DNA of 64,000 bases. Source: Shewanella sp. UCD-KL12. GTDB taxonomy: Bacteria > Pseudomonadota > Gammaproteobacteria > Enterobacterales > Shewanellaceae. Location: positions 1-64,000 of the forward strand of contig NZ_MPHJ01000007.1 of NCBI RefSeq assembly GCF_001957125.1. The letters run 5' to 3'. This document shows positions 35,638-45,474 of this stretch, piece after piece (the stretch's first letter is position 1; every line of letters begins with the position of its first letter). Both the position numbers and the translations under genes were made by a program. Below the pieces are notes generated by a model. The model was not told where the DNA came from and did no database searches. It saw only the letters and a list, made by a program, of their open reading frames with translations.

Positions 35638-36767
35638 GTAATAAGGATACCGGGCAGAGTAAGACTGAGAAAGCCACCCCCCAAAAGTTAAAGAAAGCCA
35701 GAGATGAGGGACAGGTCCCCCGGTCAAAAGATCTGGCATCAACGGCACTGATTATTGGTTGTTCTCTGATGCTGTTTTTGAGTGCAGATTGGTTTGCTGC
35801 GCGAGTCGCTGAGTTGACGCGTTTTAACATGTCTATCACCAAAGAGGAGTTAGACCGTCCCGGTATGTTGCTCGAGCATCTTGGCGCTTCCTTAGTTGAG
35901 ATGCTTAATATACTTGGCCCTCTGTTCATCATGGTCGCGATTATTGCCATGATTGCTGGTGCTATGCCTGGCGGGCCTGTGTTTAGCTTTAAGAATGCGC
36001 AATTTAAATATAGCCGAATTGATCCTATTGCCGGGATAGGGCGTATGTTTTCAGTAAAGTCATTAGTTGAGTTAGTAAAGTCGATTCTAAAAATCACTTT
36101 GCTTATCAGCATAATGTTTACCTTCTTAGAGAGTAACTTGCAAACATTGCTGACTTACAATCAGCTGCCGATTGACGAGGCGGTCAGTAACGGTATCAAT
36201 ATGCTCGCTGAAGGCGTGCTTTATCTCGGTCTTGGGTTGTTGGTGATCACTTTTATTGATGTGCCTTATCAATACTGGCACCACCATAAAGAGCTCAGAA
36301 TGTCTCGGCAAGATGTTAAAGATGAGCACAAGCAACAAGATGGAAAGCCAGAAGTAAAGGCGAAAATCCGTCAGTTACAACAACGTATGGGACGCTCTAG
36401 AGCTGAAATTGCGGTGCCACAAGCAGATGTGCTACTGGTTAACCCTACACACTATGCTGTGGCGCTTAAATATGATGTTGAAAAGGCTGATGCCCCCTAT
36501 GTGCTGACCAAAGGGACTGATGAAGTTGCGCTTTATATGCGCCAAATTGCTCAACGAAATGATGTTGAAGTGATAGAGCTTCCGCCACTTACGCGTGCTA
36601 TTTACTACTCAACCAAAGTCGAACAACAGATCCCAGCAGCTCTATTCATCGCTATCGCACACGTCTTGAGCTATGTGTTGCAGATAAAGGCCGCTCGAGA
36701 GGGTAAGAAAAAACGCCCCGATCCATTACCAAACTTTTTCATTCCAAAACACTTAAGACACGATTAA
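35634..36767 (+). CDS. flhB: Export switch protein FlhB
   Basis: Export gate protein that switches substrate class after autocleavage, 377 residues from the ATG at 35634. The start SKTEKATPQKLKKARDEGQV and four membrane helices are typical. The cleavage motif NPTH lies at residues 270-273. The ATG overlaps the fliR stop (ATGA); the longer frame to 35586 is rejected. Confidence 0.96.
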   Translation: MSNKDTGQSKTEKATPQKLKKARDEGQVPRSKDLASTALIIGCSLMLFLSADWFAARVAELTRFNMSITKEELDRPGMLLEHLGASLVEMLNILGPLFIMVAIIAMIAGAMPGGPVFSFKNAQFKYSRIDPIAGIGRMFSVKSLVELVKSILKITLLISIMFTFLESNLQTLLTYNQLPIDEAVSNGINMLAEGVLYLGLGLLVITFIDVPYQYWHHHKELRMSRQDVKDEHKQQDGKPEVKAKIRQLQQRMGRSRAEIAVPQADVLLVNPTHYAVALKYDVEKADAPYVLTKGTDEVALYMRQIAQRNDVEVIELPPLTRAIYYSTKVEQQIPAALFIAIAHVLSYVLQIKAAREGKKKRPDPLPNFFIPKHLRHD

Positions 36768-36778
36768 AGGTATCTCTC

Positions 36779-38860
36779 ATGAACTGGTTATCTCGTACGT
36801 TTGCTGGAAATCGTAGCTATATAGGTATACCTATCATGCTGCTGACCATACTTGCTATGGTCATACTGCCACTGCCACCTTGGCTACTGGATATCCTATT
36901 TACCTTCAATATTGTCTTAGCTGTGATGGTGTTACTGGTAGCTGTCTCTATTAGGCGGCCTCTAGAGTTCTCAGTGTTTCCGACAGTATTGCTGTTAGCG
37001 ACCCTGATGCGGCTAACTTTGAATGTGGCCTCAACCCGAGTGGTTTTAATTGAGGGGCATCAAGGCGGAGATGCGGCTGGCCGTGTGATCCAAGCGTTCG
37101 GTGAAGTGGTTATCGATGGGAACTATGTGGTCGGTGCAGTGATATTCCTTATCTTGATGATCATTAACTTCGTGGTGATCACTAAAGGTGGGGAGCGTAT
37201 ATCTGAGGTATCGGCTCGTTTTACCTTAGATGCACTGCCAGGCAAGCAGATGGCAATCGATGCTGACCTTAATGCTGGCGTGCTAAGCCAAGATCAGGCG
37301 AGACTTCGCCGTCAGGAGGTGGCGAGAGAAGCCGATTTCTACGGTTCGATGGATGGTGCCTCTAAGTTTGTTCGCGGTGACGCCATAGCAGGTATATTGA
37401 TTTTGGCGATCAATATACTCGGTGGTATTGCCATTGGTGTGTTTATGCATGACTTAAGCGTGAGCGAGGCCTTTAAAACTTATGCCTTGCTAACCATAGG
37501 TGATGGCTTAGTGGCGCAGATCCCGTCGCTATTACTAGCTACCGCTGCCGCGATTATTGTTACCCGAGTCTCCGATGCGGAGGAGATGCCGACTCAGCTG
37601 AGTAAGCAGTTACTCGCCAACCCTAGAACCTTAGCGACAGCTGCGGTCATCATGGTGATCTTAGGTATTGTTCCTGGAATGCCAGCGTTAGTATTTCTTT
37701 CTTTTGCCGCTGTACTGGGCTTTTCGGCTTGGAAGCTGAGTCAAAAAGTTGAAGTATTGCCTGAGGAGGGGGTAGAGGAGAAATTAGAGAAGAGCCTTGC
37801 TGAACCATCTGTTCCCAGCTGGGAGGCGTTGCCATTTACTGATCTTATTGAGGTTCGACTCGGTTACCGACTTGTTCACTTGGTTGAGCGTAGCAAGGGA
37901 GCTGAGTTACAGAAACGGTTAACAGGTATAAGGCGTACCTTGTCAGAGCAAGCAGGATTCCTACTTTCTGAGGTTCGAGTGAGAGATAATCTGGCCTTAG
38001 CCCCTAATGCTTACCAAATTAATTTAATGGGAAATCCGGTGGTTACAGCAGAGCTTGAACCAGAGAAATTAATGGCGATTAAGAGTGGGCCAGTGTTTGG
38101 TGATATTGATGGCATTATTACTAAAGAGCCTGCTTATCAGATGGATGCACTCTGGGTTGAGCCAGAGAGTAAGGCAAAAGCGCTAAATCTTGGTTATTCG
38201 GTTGTCGATAATGCCACTGTCATAGCGACTCATGTGAGTAAGCTTATTCGTGAATCATTGCCAGATATGCTGCAACATGATGATGTGATAGCCCTAAGCG
38301 ACCGCTTAGCTAAGCAGTCACCCAAGTTAGCAGAGTCTTTATCAACAGCATTAACACCAATCCAACAACTAAAAGTGTACCGTTTACTATTAAAGGAGCA
38401 GGTATCACTTAAAGATATTCGAACCATAGCGACGACTTTGCTAGATTGCAGTGAGAACAGTAAGGACCCGGTATTATTGGCAGCTGATGTCCGTTGTGCT
38501 TTGCGAAGCAGTATCTTGCACACTATAGCTGGCCAATCTCAGCAGTTAAACGTACTGACTTTAGCCCCTGAGCTTGAGCAAACCTTGATGACGGCGCTCA
38601 ATCAGTCTCAACAGCAGGGGAAGGTGTCGCTGGATAGTTTTCCGGTTGAACCGCAACTATTGGCTCAGCTACAGCAGAAGATGCCACAGTTATTAGCGCA
38701 GGCAAAAGAGCAAGGTCATAGCCCTATGCTGTTGGTCTCTCCTCAGTTAAGGCCAATCCTGGCACGTTATGCGCTGGCGTTTGCAAGAGGTCTGCACGTA
38801 CTTTCATACAATGAGATCCCCGAGAGTCGAGAGTTGATGGTGGCAGGGCAGTTAGGCTAA
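36779..38860 (+). CDS. flhA: Export gate protein FlhA
   Basis: Large gate protein, 693 residues. About eight N-terminal helices, the conserved region RFTLDALPGKQMAIDADLNA and the soluble C-terminal domain are complete. It ends the plus-strand operon with a terminator at 38876-38900. Confidence 0.96.
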   Translation: MNWLSRTFAGNRSYIGIPIMLLTILAMVILPLPPWLLDILFTFNIVLAVMVLLVAVSIRRPLEFSVFPTVLLLATLMRLTLNVASTRVVLIEGHQGGDAAGRVIQAFGEVVIDGNYVVGAVIFLILMIINFVVITKGGERISEVSARFTLDALPGKQMAIDADLNAGVLSQDQARLRRQEVAREADFYGSMDGASKFVRGDAIAGILILAINILGGIAIGVFMHDLSVSEAFKTYALLTIGDGLVAQIPSLLLATAAAIIVTRVSDAEEMPTQLSKQLLANPRTLATAAVIMVILGIVPGMPALVFLSFAAVLGFSAWKLSQKVEVLPEEGVEEKLEKSLAEPSVPSWEALPFTDLIEVRLGYRLVHLVERSKGAELQKRLTGIRRTLSEQAGFLLSEVRVRDNLALAPNAYQINLMGNPVVTAELEPEKLMAIKSGPVFGDIDGIITKEPAYQMDALWVEPESKAKALNLGYSVVDNATVIATHVSKLIRESLPDMLQHDDVIALSDRLAKQSPKLAESLSTALTPIQQLKVYRLLLKEQVSLKDIRTIATTLLDCSENSKDPVLLAADVRCALRSSILHTIAGQSQQLNVLTLAPELEQTLMTALNQSQQQGKVSLDSFPVEPQLLAQLQQKMPQLLAQAKEQGHSPMLLVSPQLRPILARYALAFARGLHVLSYNEIPESRELMVAGQLG

Positions 38861-38875
38861 TCATATGCAGGATAG

Positions 38876-38900
38876 GTAGGGAGCTAGGCTCCCTATTTTA
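38876..38900 (+). terminator. Terminator of the fliM-flhA operon
   Basis: An eight-base-pair stem (TAGGGAGC with GCTCCCTA) followed by TTTTAT, 16 bases after flhA. It marks the right end of the lateral flagellar region. Confidence 0.75.
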
Positions 38901-38916
38901 TACAGCTGGCATTTGT

Positions 38917-39909
38917 TTAATGAGAGTGGTTTGAGGCAAGAAACTTGAACATTGCCTGCAGGGCAAAGTTACGACTTTCATCGAGCTCCATAAAGATCTC
39001 ATGACGAGCATTAGGGACATTAACCAGCTGGCATAAACCGCCTACAGCATGGTATTGAGCAAAATTATCGACAATCGTATCTTCATCTGCTTGAAGGATT
39101 AGAATCGGTGACTGACTGTTTTTTGCGGCTTTAATCGTTTTAGGCCCAGCATCAATAGATTCGACCAGCCAGTGATTGGTTGGGGAGCCGAGCTTTAATT
39201 CAGGCCTTTGTTCATAGAGGTGGCGATAATCATCGTAGCGTAACTGGCTTTTGGTGAGGTCATTTTTTTCGAATGCATCCGCATGATAATCTTTGCCGCC
39301 TAAAATATAGTTCGGCTCTTTACCTGCCTCGCTATCGAGTAAGTTAGCCAGCCAGCGGATAAACCGGCGACTTATGGGCAATTTAATGCCATACATAGGC
39401 GCTGAAAATGCAGCTGCGGTAAACGTTTCTGGATGCTTATCCATATAGAGCGTACCAATGGCGCCGCCCATCGAGTGGCCAACGAGAAATAGATCTTGAT
39501 AGTCTTTAGGTTTCACGACGCTATCAATAAACAGTGAAAAGTCATCAATATAGGTATCAAACTTATCAATATGCCCTTGATGCGGGTTGTCGGTGATACG
39601 GCTAGATAGGCCCTGACCACGGTGATCGAGCGCGAAAACACTGTAACCTTGTTGATAAAGATCGAAGATTAACTCTTTGTATTTTAGGTATGATTCGACG
39701 CGACCATTGCTGAGAACCACAGCTCGTTTACTATCTGGATGTTTTATATAGGTATAACCTAGTGATATCTGATCATTAATTTTGATGAAGGATTCTTCGA
39801 TATGACGCCAAAAATCTAGCTGCTGTTCGTTATTGAGTGAGTATTCAGAGCTAAAGCTGAGCTGTTTTGTGGCTGGATTGTCGACTTGTGACTCAATGGC
39901 TACCGTCAT
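38917..39909 (-). CDS. Alpha/beta hydrolase, lysophospholipase (PldB) type
   Basis: Serine hydrolase of 330 residues. The nucleophile elbow is GHSMGG (in LVGHSMGGAIG), the acid lies in LQADEDTIVDN and the histidine in NARHEIFME. It resembles PldB/monoacylglycerol-lipase-type enzymes acting on lysophospholipids. No signal peptide is seen. It converges on flhA and appears to be a single gene. Confidence 0.85.
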   Translation of the reverse strand: MTVAIESQVDNPATKQLSFSSEYSLNNEQQLDFWRHIEESFIKINDQISLGYTYIKHPDSKRAVVLSNGRVESYLKYKELIFDLYQQGYSVFALDHRGQGLSSRITDNPHQGHIDKFDTYIDDFSLFIDSVVKPKDYQDLFLVGHSMGGAIGTLYMDKHPETFTAAAFSAPMYGIKLPISRRFIRWLANLLDSEAGKEPNYILGGKDYHADAFEKNDLTKSQLRYDDYRHLYEQRPELKLGSPTNHWLVESIDAGPKTIKAAKNSQSPILILQADEDTIVDNFAQYHAVGGLCQLVNVPNARHEIFMELDESRNFALQAMFKFLASNHSH

Positions 39910-39963
39910 GATATCTACTGGGTTTATGTATACTTATTGGCAGTGTACCACAGTCTAAAACAG

Positions 39964-40000
39964 TGCTACGAACGGTGGTCAATATCGCTCGTAGCACATT
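39964..40000 (-). terminator. Terminator of the DUF885 gene
   Basis: A nine-base-pair stem (GTGCTACGA with TCGTAGCAC) followed by TGTTTTAG on the minus strand, just after the stop codon at 40005. The U tract is weak. Confidence 0.5.
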
Positions 40001-40004
40001 GGTA

Positions 40005-41810
40005 TTAGCTGCTCTTTTTTTGCTTTAAGATAAAGTCATTGATCTGTTGCTCGAGAACCGACATAGGTACTGAGCCATTTTCTAACAACGCATCATGAAA
40101 GGCTCTGATATCGAATGTTTCGCCAAGCTCATCTTCAGCTTTTGCTCTGAGTCGCTTAATCGTCAATTCGCCAATCTTATATGAAAGCGCTTGGCCAGGC
40201 CAAGAGATGTATCTATCAATCTCAGTGGTAACGTTGTGCATCGACAAGGCAGTGTTACTCGCCATAAAGTCTAGTGCCTGTTGACGACTCCAACCTTTAG
40301 CATGCATACCTGTATCGACAACGAGACGCGCAGCGCGCCACATCTCATAGGTTAGGCGGCCGAAGTTGCTATAGGGATCTTGATAGAAGCCCGCTTCTAA
40401 ACCTAGATATTCTGAATAAAGTCCCCAGCCTTCACCAAAGGCTGATATGTAGCTATAGCGTCTGAAGTTAGGTAGGTTAGTCAGCTCTTTATTAAGCGAT
40501 ATCTGCAGGTGGTGACCAGGTACTGCCTCATGCAAGGTTAGCGCTTCCATCTCATATAAAGGTCTTTTATCTAAGGCGTAGGTATTTACCCAGTAATAGC
40601 CCGGTTGATCGTCTCTGTTGGAACCTGAGTAACGCCCAGTGGTGTACTTTGGCGCGATTTCAGCTGGCACAGGTTGGATACCATAGGGAGTTCTGGGTAA
40701 CTTGCCAAAATACTTAGGTAGCATAGCATCGGCTTTTTTGGCGATATAAGCTGCTTCTTTGAGTAGCTCTTCTGCCGTTTTTGGATAGAACTGAGGGTCT
40801 GTGCGTAAAAAGTTAAGAAAGTCAGCAAAGCTGCCTTCGAAGCCAAGCTCATCGATGATCTCCTGCATCTCACCTCTGATACGTTTAACTTCTTTTAGAC
40901 CAAGTTGATGGACCTCATCAGCACTCATATCGAGTGTGGTGTAGTAACGCACACGGTTTTCATAAAATTCGATGCCATAAGGTAGGCTAGCGCTGGCAAT
41001 ATCGACTCGAGCATTAGGAATATACTCTTTGGTCATAAAGTCATAAAACGCCTGATAAAGTGGCAGGACTTTTTGTTCAACTAATGCTTTTCCCTGTGCG
41101 GTGAGTTCATCTTGCTGAGCTTGAGTAAAGTGCTTAGGGTAGTGTTTGAACGGCTGAAAGTAGCCACTCTCCTCAACGGGTACCATAAAGGCACTGATGC
41201 TGTCTTCAAACCCCTTAAGCGTGACTTTTGGAGGCGTAATACCTGTCGATAGTCCCTGTTTTAACCAGTGAATTTGCTGGGCGAAATAGCGAGGCAGGGC
41301 ATTAAGCTTAGCGATGTAATGCTGATAATCCGCTTGGGTGGCAAACTTAGCCTTAGTAATCGATGAGATATAGGCGTGAAATCCACTCTCGGCTGTGATG
41401 GGTAAGTAGTGGTCTTTGTACTTAAAAAGATCGACGCTATTTTGTAGCTGGCCTTGGAGGATCTGTGCGTTGATCTTATCTTCTTTAGTTAGTGAGGCGC
41501 TATCTATTGTTTTTAGCTCATCTAATAGCTGCTGTTTACGTAGATTGAGCGAGGCCAAATGTTGTGGTGATAAGTCTGCGAGTTTACCTGCAGCAGTGAG
41601 ATCTCCATCAAGAAATGCTTGAGATGGATTGCTGTCTAGTTGAATTTGCCAATCTGCTTCAACAATAGCTTTAAGCTTAGCATCACTGATGCCAATGGTG
41701 AGTGGGCTTTCAACTGTTGATTCGGGTTGAGTCGCTTGTGTTGAAATGGGAGTTACTTGGCAAGCGCTAAGGGATATCGCGAGTAAACTGGGTAGCAGAA
41801 GCTTATGCAT
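40005..41810 (-). CDS. DUF885 lipoprotein, putative metalloprotein
   Basis: 601-residue exported lipoprotein: the signal peptide ends in the lipobox LSAC near residue 17. It carries TLHEAVPGHHLQ, the conserved DUF885 motif, whose histidines and glutamate suggest a metal site. Members are thought to be peptidase-like, but the substrate is unknown. It has its own apparent terminator and no operon partner. Confidence 0.85.
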   Translation of the reverse strand: MHKLLLPSLLAISLSACQVTPISTQATQPESTVESPLTIGISDAKLKAIVEADWQIQLDSNPSQAFLDGDLTAAGKLADLSPQHLASLNLRKQQLLDELKTIDSASLTKEDKINAQILQGQLQNSVDLFKYKDHYLPITAESGFHAYISSITKAKFATQADYQHYIAKLNALPRYFAQQIHWLKQGLSTGITPPKVTLKGFEDSISAFMVPVEESGYFQPFKHYPKHFTQAQQDELTAQGKALVEQKVLPLYQAFYDFMTKEYIPNARVDIASASLPYGIEFYENRVRYYTTLDMSADEVHQLGLKEVKRIRGEMQEIIDELGFEGSFADFLNFLRTDPQFYPKTAEELLKEAAYIAKKADAMLPKYFGKLPRTPYGIQPVPAEIAPKYTTGRYSGSNRDDQPGYYWVNTYALDKRPLYEMEALTLHEAVPGHHLQISLNKELTNLPNFRRYSYISAFGEGWGLYSEYLGLEAGFYQDPYSNFGRLTYEMWRAARLVVDTGMHAKGWSRQQALDFMASNTALSMHNVTTEIDRYISWPGQALSYKIGELTIKRLRAKAEDELGETFDIRAFHDALLENGSVPMSVLEQQINDFILKQKKSS

Positions 41811-41910
41811 TACAAAGACCTTAATGGCTATTATTGTTATGTCCTCGATTATGCCTCAGGTTGGCGAGAGATTAAAATGGTATACAAAAACAGTTACAAA
41901 ATGAGCTGAC

Positions 41911-41938
41911 AAAAAAGCCGACATGATGTCGGCTTTTA
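41911..41938 (-). terminator. Terminator of hemN
   Basis: Symmetric stem AAAAGCCGACA with a short loop and TGTCGGCTTTT, followed on the minus strand by a T run. It can work in both directions. Confidence 0.9.
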
Positions 41939-41959
41939 TAAAGTGTTGTCTCAGTCTGT

Positions 41960-43336
41960 TTAGATAACTCGAGAGAACTGCTGCTGACGAGCCTTTTCAC
42001 GGTAGTAGACATCAAAACAGATACAGATATTACGGATCAATAAACGGCCTGTTGGGCTAATAGTGATCTTTCTATCTGTGATATTCACTAGCTTGTCGTC
42101 GATGAAAGTTTGTAGCAGTTTTAGATCTTCTGCAAAGTACTCTTCGAAGTTAATGCCAAGCTTGTCATCAATTTGGGCCATATCAAGATCGAAATGACAA
42201 ATAAGCTGCTTAATCACAACACGACGAATCTCATCATCACGATTTAGATCACAACCTTTCCAGAGTGCATGTCCGTTAGCATCGATAGACTCGAAGTAAG
42301 GGCGGATATCTTTCTGGTTTTGTGCATAACAATCACCAATTTGGCTGATTGAAGACACACCAAGACCTAGTAAGTCACACTCTTCTTGTGTGGTATAACC
42401 CTGGAAGTTTCTGTGTAGGCGGCCTTCGTTCTGTAGAATAGAAAGCTCGTCATCTGGCTTAGCAAAGTGATCCATGCCGATGTACTGGTAACCAGCACCC
42501 GTGAGGGTCTCGATGGTTTGATGCAGCATATCTAGCTTCTGTTGAGGTGATGCTAGATGTTCATCTTTAATCTTACGCTGAGCTGCAAAACGTGATGGCA
42601 GGTGAGCATAGTTAAATACAGATAAGCGGTCAGGATCTAGGTCTAGAACACGTTGCATAGTTTCAGCAAAGGTTTCAGGTGTCTGATGTGGAAGGCCATA
42701 GATAAGATCTATGTTAGTAGATACAAAGCCCATCTCTTTCGCTTTAGCCATAAGATCAAAGATGAACTGCTCATCTTGCTCACGGTTAACCGCAATCTGA
42801 ACCTTTTTATTAAAGTCTTGTACACCGATTGAGATACGGTTGAACCCAGCTTCTTGCAATGTATCAAGCATAGATAGCTCAATTTCGCGTGGGTCGACCT
42901 CAATTGAGTATTCGCCAACATCAGCCACATTAAAGTTAGTTTTAATCAATGCAGACAGTCTAAGGATCTGCTCAGGGCTTAAGAATGTTGGTGTACCGCC
43001 ACCCCAGTGAATTTGAGTGACTAAGTAGTCTTTGAATAGCGGGGCACGCTTAACAATTTCAGTAGCAAGGTATTCGATATACTGATCGGCTTTATGCTGA
43101 TGGCGTGTAATCACTTTATTACAGCCGCAGTAATAGCAAAGCTTGGCACAGTAAGGAATATGTATATATAGAGAAAGCTTATCGCTTTTGCTGTTCTTGA
43201 TAGAGGTCAGCAGTTTCTCTTCAGTGAAAGAATCGTCAAACTCCAGCGCTGTTGGGTAAGAGGTATAACGGGGACCGCTGTAATTGTATTTTTCGATCAT
43301 TGACTGATCCCAACTAATTTGGGTGGGCTGCTTCAA
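41960..43336 (-). CDS. hemN: Oxygen-independent coproporphyrinogen III oxidase HemN
   Basis: Radical-SAM enzyme of haem synthesis that converts coproporphyrinogen III to protoporphyrinogen IX without oxygen, 458 residues. The iron-sulfur motif is CAKLCYYC (with the following Cys), and GGGTPTFLSPEQI and the HemN N terminus (YSGPRYTSYPTA) separate it from HemW. It lies near yihI, as in E. coli. Confidence 0.96.
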   Translation of the reverse strand: MKQPTQISWDQSMIEKYNYSGPRYTSYPTALEFDDSFTEEKLLTSIKNSKSDKLSLYIHIPYCAKLCYYCGCNKVITRHQHKADQYIEYLATEIVKRAPLFKDYLVTQIHWGGGTPTFLSPEQILRLSALIKTNFNVADVGEYSIEVDPREIELSMLDTLQEAGFNRISIGVQDFNKKVQIAVNREQDEQFIFDLMAKAKEMGFVSTNIDLIYGLPHQTPETFAETMQRVLDLDPDRLSVFNYAHLPSRFAAQRKIKDEHLASPQQKLDMLHQTIETLTGAGYQYIGMDHFAKPDDELSILQNEGRLHRNFQGYTTQEECDLLGLGVSSISQIGDCYAQNQKDIRPYFESIDANGHALWKGCDLNRDDEIRRVVIKQLICHFDLDMAQIDDKLGINFEEYFAEDLKLLQTFIDDKLVNITDRKITISPTGRLLIRNICICFDVYYREKARQQQFSRVI

Positions 43337-43592
43337 GGCGTGTCCTCCGAGGGTAGTAGTTTAGCAACATGTAAAGTATGCATGGTTATAAGTTTAATAA
43401 CCTTGATCCATGTTGTAAAAATAAAAGCTGAAAAATAAATATGATCATTCCTGCTGGGGAATATCTATCAATTGAGTGTGAATGTCGCGATCAATTGGAG
43501 AATTTGTGCACAGACTCACGCGATATGGCAATAAAATAGAGAGTAATGGAGAGTTGATCTTGCTAGGGCAAGAGCAACTCACGCAGAAAAGC

Positions 43593-44060
43593 TCAGTGAA
43601 GTGGACTTGGTGTGAAGCTAGATAGCTGCTTAGCTTCATTGAGGATGTCTGCTTCAAGTTCCGCTTCTGAGCGCATTCGGGCAAAGTCGAGCTTCATGCG
43701 CTGCTGTTTTTCCAACTGTTTGCGGGTTTCCATGATCGGGTGATCTTGAATCACGGCAAAATGTTTGAAAATTGCAGGGTACTTTGACTCCACCTGTTCA
43801 GACATAGATAAAATGCCAAATAGTTTTGCTATTCTCATTACGCCTTCAGACAGTTCACAGCGATCTTCGAGCATGGCTGTCGCAATGTAGCGGATACTTC
43901 CTAAGTGCTCATCTATTCGAGCTTGATTGATATCATTTAACTCTTGCTGTTTCTTCTCTCTTTGCTTGGTTTGTTTACGCAATTTAAGCATTAACATTGT
44001 GGCATAGCTTGCAAGCGCCGCGATGATAATAAAGCCAGAGACTAGTAGCACAGTCGTCAT
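43593..44060 (-). CDS. DUF2489 membrane protein
   Basis: 155 residues with one N-terminal helix (about 4-24), then a charged coiled-coil stretch and the DUF2489-like segment IRYIATAMLEDRCELSEGVM. Function is unknown. It is found beside yihI and hemN on the same strand. The 256-base gap to hemN (43337-43592) holds no other gene. Confidence 0.85.
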   Translation of the reverse strand: MTTVLLVSGFIIIAALASYATMLMLKLRKQTKQREKKQQELNDINQARIDEHLGSIRYIATAMLEDRCELSEGVMRIAKLFGILSMSEQVESKYPAIFKHFAVIQDHPIMETRKQLEKQQRMKLDFARMRSEAELEADILNEAKQLSSFTPSPLH

Positions 44061-44083
44061 GAGGTATCCTGTCTGAATATATG

Positions 44084-44121
44084 ACTAGTAGATAACATTC
44101 CCTAAGGTGTCATCTACTAGT
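44084..44121. repeat. Perfect inverted repeat between yihI and DUF2489 gene
   Basis: Ten-base arms ACTAGTAGAT (44084-44093) and ATCTACTAGT (44112-44121). No T tract follows on the minus strand, so it is not a typical terminator. It could be a messenger hairpin or a binding site. Confidence 0.6.
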
Positions 44122-44139
44122 GTAACTAAGCGTTAATTT

Positions 44140-44673
44140 TTACTTCTGGTAATCTTTTAATAGATCTGCGCCAGACTCAAACTTGTCGAGTAGGTCATCA
44201 TCACTCGCAGCTGCAGTCGATTGCACGACCTGTTCAAGGTCATCTTCTTCGGTGATCCCTAAGCGTTCCATTAGCTTCTCAATTTGGGTTAAGGTCTTTT
44301 CTAACCACTTCTGGTCTTCCTGACCTAACTCTCTACCCTCTTCGAGCATATCAAGTAGCTGGTTCAGTCTTGGATCTTCCTCTAGCTTAAGCAGCTTCTG
44401 CTCATCGCTGAGCTTAGGCCCTTGCTCTTTCTTAGGTGCAATTGTTTTTGTTGGCAGATCTAGGGCTACCGCTTTTTTACTACCATGTCGTGGATCTTTC
44501 TTAGCGGCAGATCCACCTGCATTACCACCCACAATATTGGCATTGTGTCGGCTACCTGCTTTATTGCCTGAATTCTGCTTTTTACCAGCAAGAACGCGTT
44601 CACTCTTCTTGGTTCTTGGGGCCAATTTAGGCGCATTTTCATTACTTTTACGGGACTTTTTAGAGTGTGACAT
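44140..44673 (-). CDS. yihI: Der GTPase-activating protein YihI
   Basis: Stimulates the ribosome-assembly GTPase Der. 177 residues from the ATG at 44673. Typical build: a very basic N-terminal half (SHSKKSRKSNENAPK) and an acidic C-terminal half (LDMLEEGRELGQEDQKWLEK). A longer frame to 44700 has no ribosome site. Part of the hemN-yihI-csrC-engB-polA block. Confidence 0.92.
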   Translation of the reverse strand: MSHSKKSRKSNENAPKLAPRTKKSERVLAGKKQNSGNKAGSRHNANIVGGNAGGSAAKKDPRHGSKKAVALDLPTKTIAPKKEQGPKLSDEQKLLKLEEDPRLNQLLDMLEEGRELGQEDQKWLEKTLTQIEKLMERLGITEEDDLEQVVQSTAAASDDDLLDKFESGADLLKDYQK

Positions 44674-44721
44674 GGTTTTTCTCAATAACTGGTAATACAA
44701 ACTTTTAAATAAATGCGCTGA

Positions 44722-45399
44722 TTAAAGATTAATTAGCGAACTTTGGTCGCGTTTTATATCAGATCCTGATGGTTTTTGCACCAGAATGAGATCATTTGAT
44801 GCGAATAATAGCTTAAAACCTGCCTGTTGGGCTAGAAACTCGAATGTTGGACGTTGATAAAAGCTCACATGAGTCGGATTATTTTTGTGGTGCCACTTAG
44901 TAAAGTTCTCTGGCTCAGTCAGTATTTTGGTATTTATCGCTAACCAGGCACCTGGCTTTAATAGCTTGCAAAGTAATGACCACTCTCTTGATGGAAAGCG
45001 AAAGTGCTCAAAGACACGATAGCAACTGATAAAGTCGTATTCCTGTTTGAGAAGGCTGTGGTCAGGAGCGAAAAATGGATCATATTGACTTAGCTTATGG
45101 CCATAGATGCTAATTGCTTCAAGTGTGTCTGGTTTGGCTATGCGGCCAAAATTTAATCCTGTTAGTGGTTGTGCATTTTGCTGAGCACATTCCTGGATCA
45201 AGCTCTGTAAGAATTGGGCTAGTGGCTTTTGGTATTTCTCTGAGTTTTGTTGGTATCTACGTTTCTCAACATGAGGTAGCAGGTGGCTGTGTGCATCGGA
45301 GAAAATCAGCTGACATTGAGGACAGGTAAAAAGGCTACGTTTTTTGTCTTGGTAAAATAGTGAAGTGTGTTCATTGTGACAAAGAGGGCATCTAAGCAT
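44722..45399 (-). CDS. Zinc-ribbon class I methyltransferase-like protein
   Basis: 225 residues. Two CxxC pairs (CPLC and CPQC) form an N-terminal zinc ribbon. A class I methyltransferase-like domain follows with DFISCYRVFEHF and LLKPGAWLAINT. The SAM-binding glycine motif I is degenerate (NFGRIA), so catalytic activity is uncertain. The substrate is unknown. It sits 48 bases upstream of yihI on the same strand. Confidence 0.8.
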   Translation of the reverse strand: MLRCPLCHNEHTSLFYQDKKRSLFTCPQCQLIFSDAHSHLLPHVEKRRYQQNSEKYQKPLAQFLQSLIQECAQQNAQPLTGLNFGRIAKPDTLEAISIYGHKLSQYDPFFAPDHSLLKQEYDFISCYRVFEHFRFPSREWSLLCKLLKPGAWLAINTKILTEPENFTKWHHKNNPTHVSFYQRPTFEFLAQQAGFKLLFASNDLILVQKPSGSDIKRDQSSLINL

Positions 45400-45446
45400 A
45401 TAGGTATGGATTGCTCACTATTTTATGGGTTCTAGTATTTTGCCAT

Positions 45447-45474
45447 AAAAAAAGGCGACAGTATGACTGTCGCC
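45447..45474 (-). terminator. Terminator of the CsrC-type RNA
   Basis: GGCGACAGT and ACTGTCGCC enclose a three-base loop, followed on the minus strand by seven Ts. Confidence 0.92.

Noticed and set aside
43337..43592. FNR-like half sites (TTGAT) before hemN
   Set aside because: FNR control of hemN is known in E. coli, but no full TTGAT-N4-ATCAA is present, only half sites.
43445..43684. 79-codon minus-strand frame upstream of hemN
   Set aside because: It runs into the DUF2489 gene in another frame and has no ribosome site.
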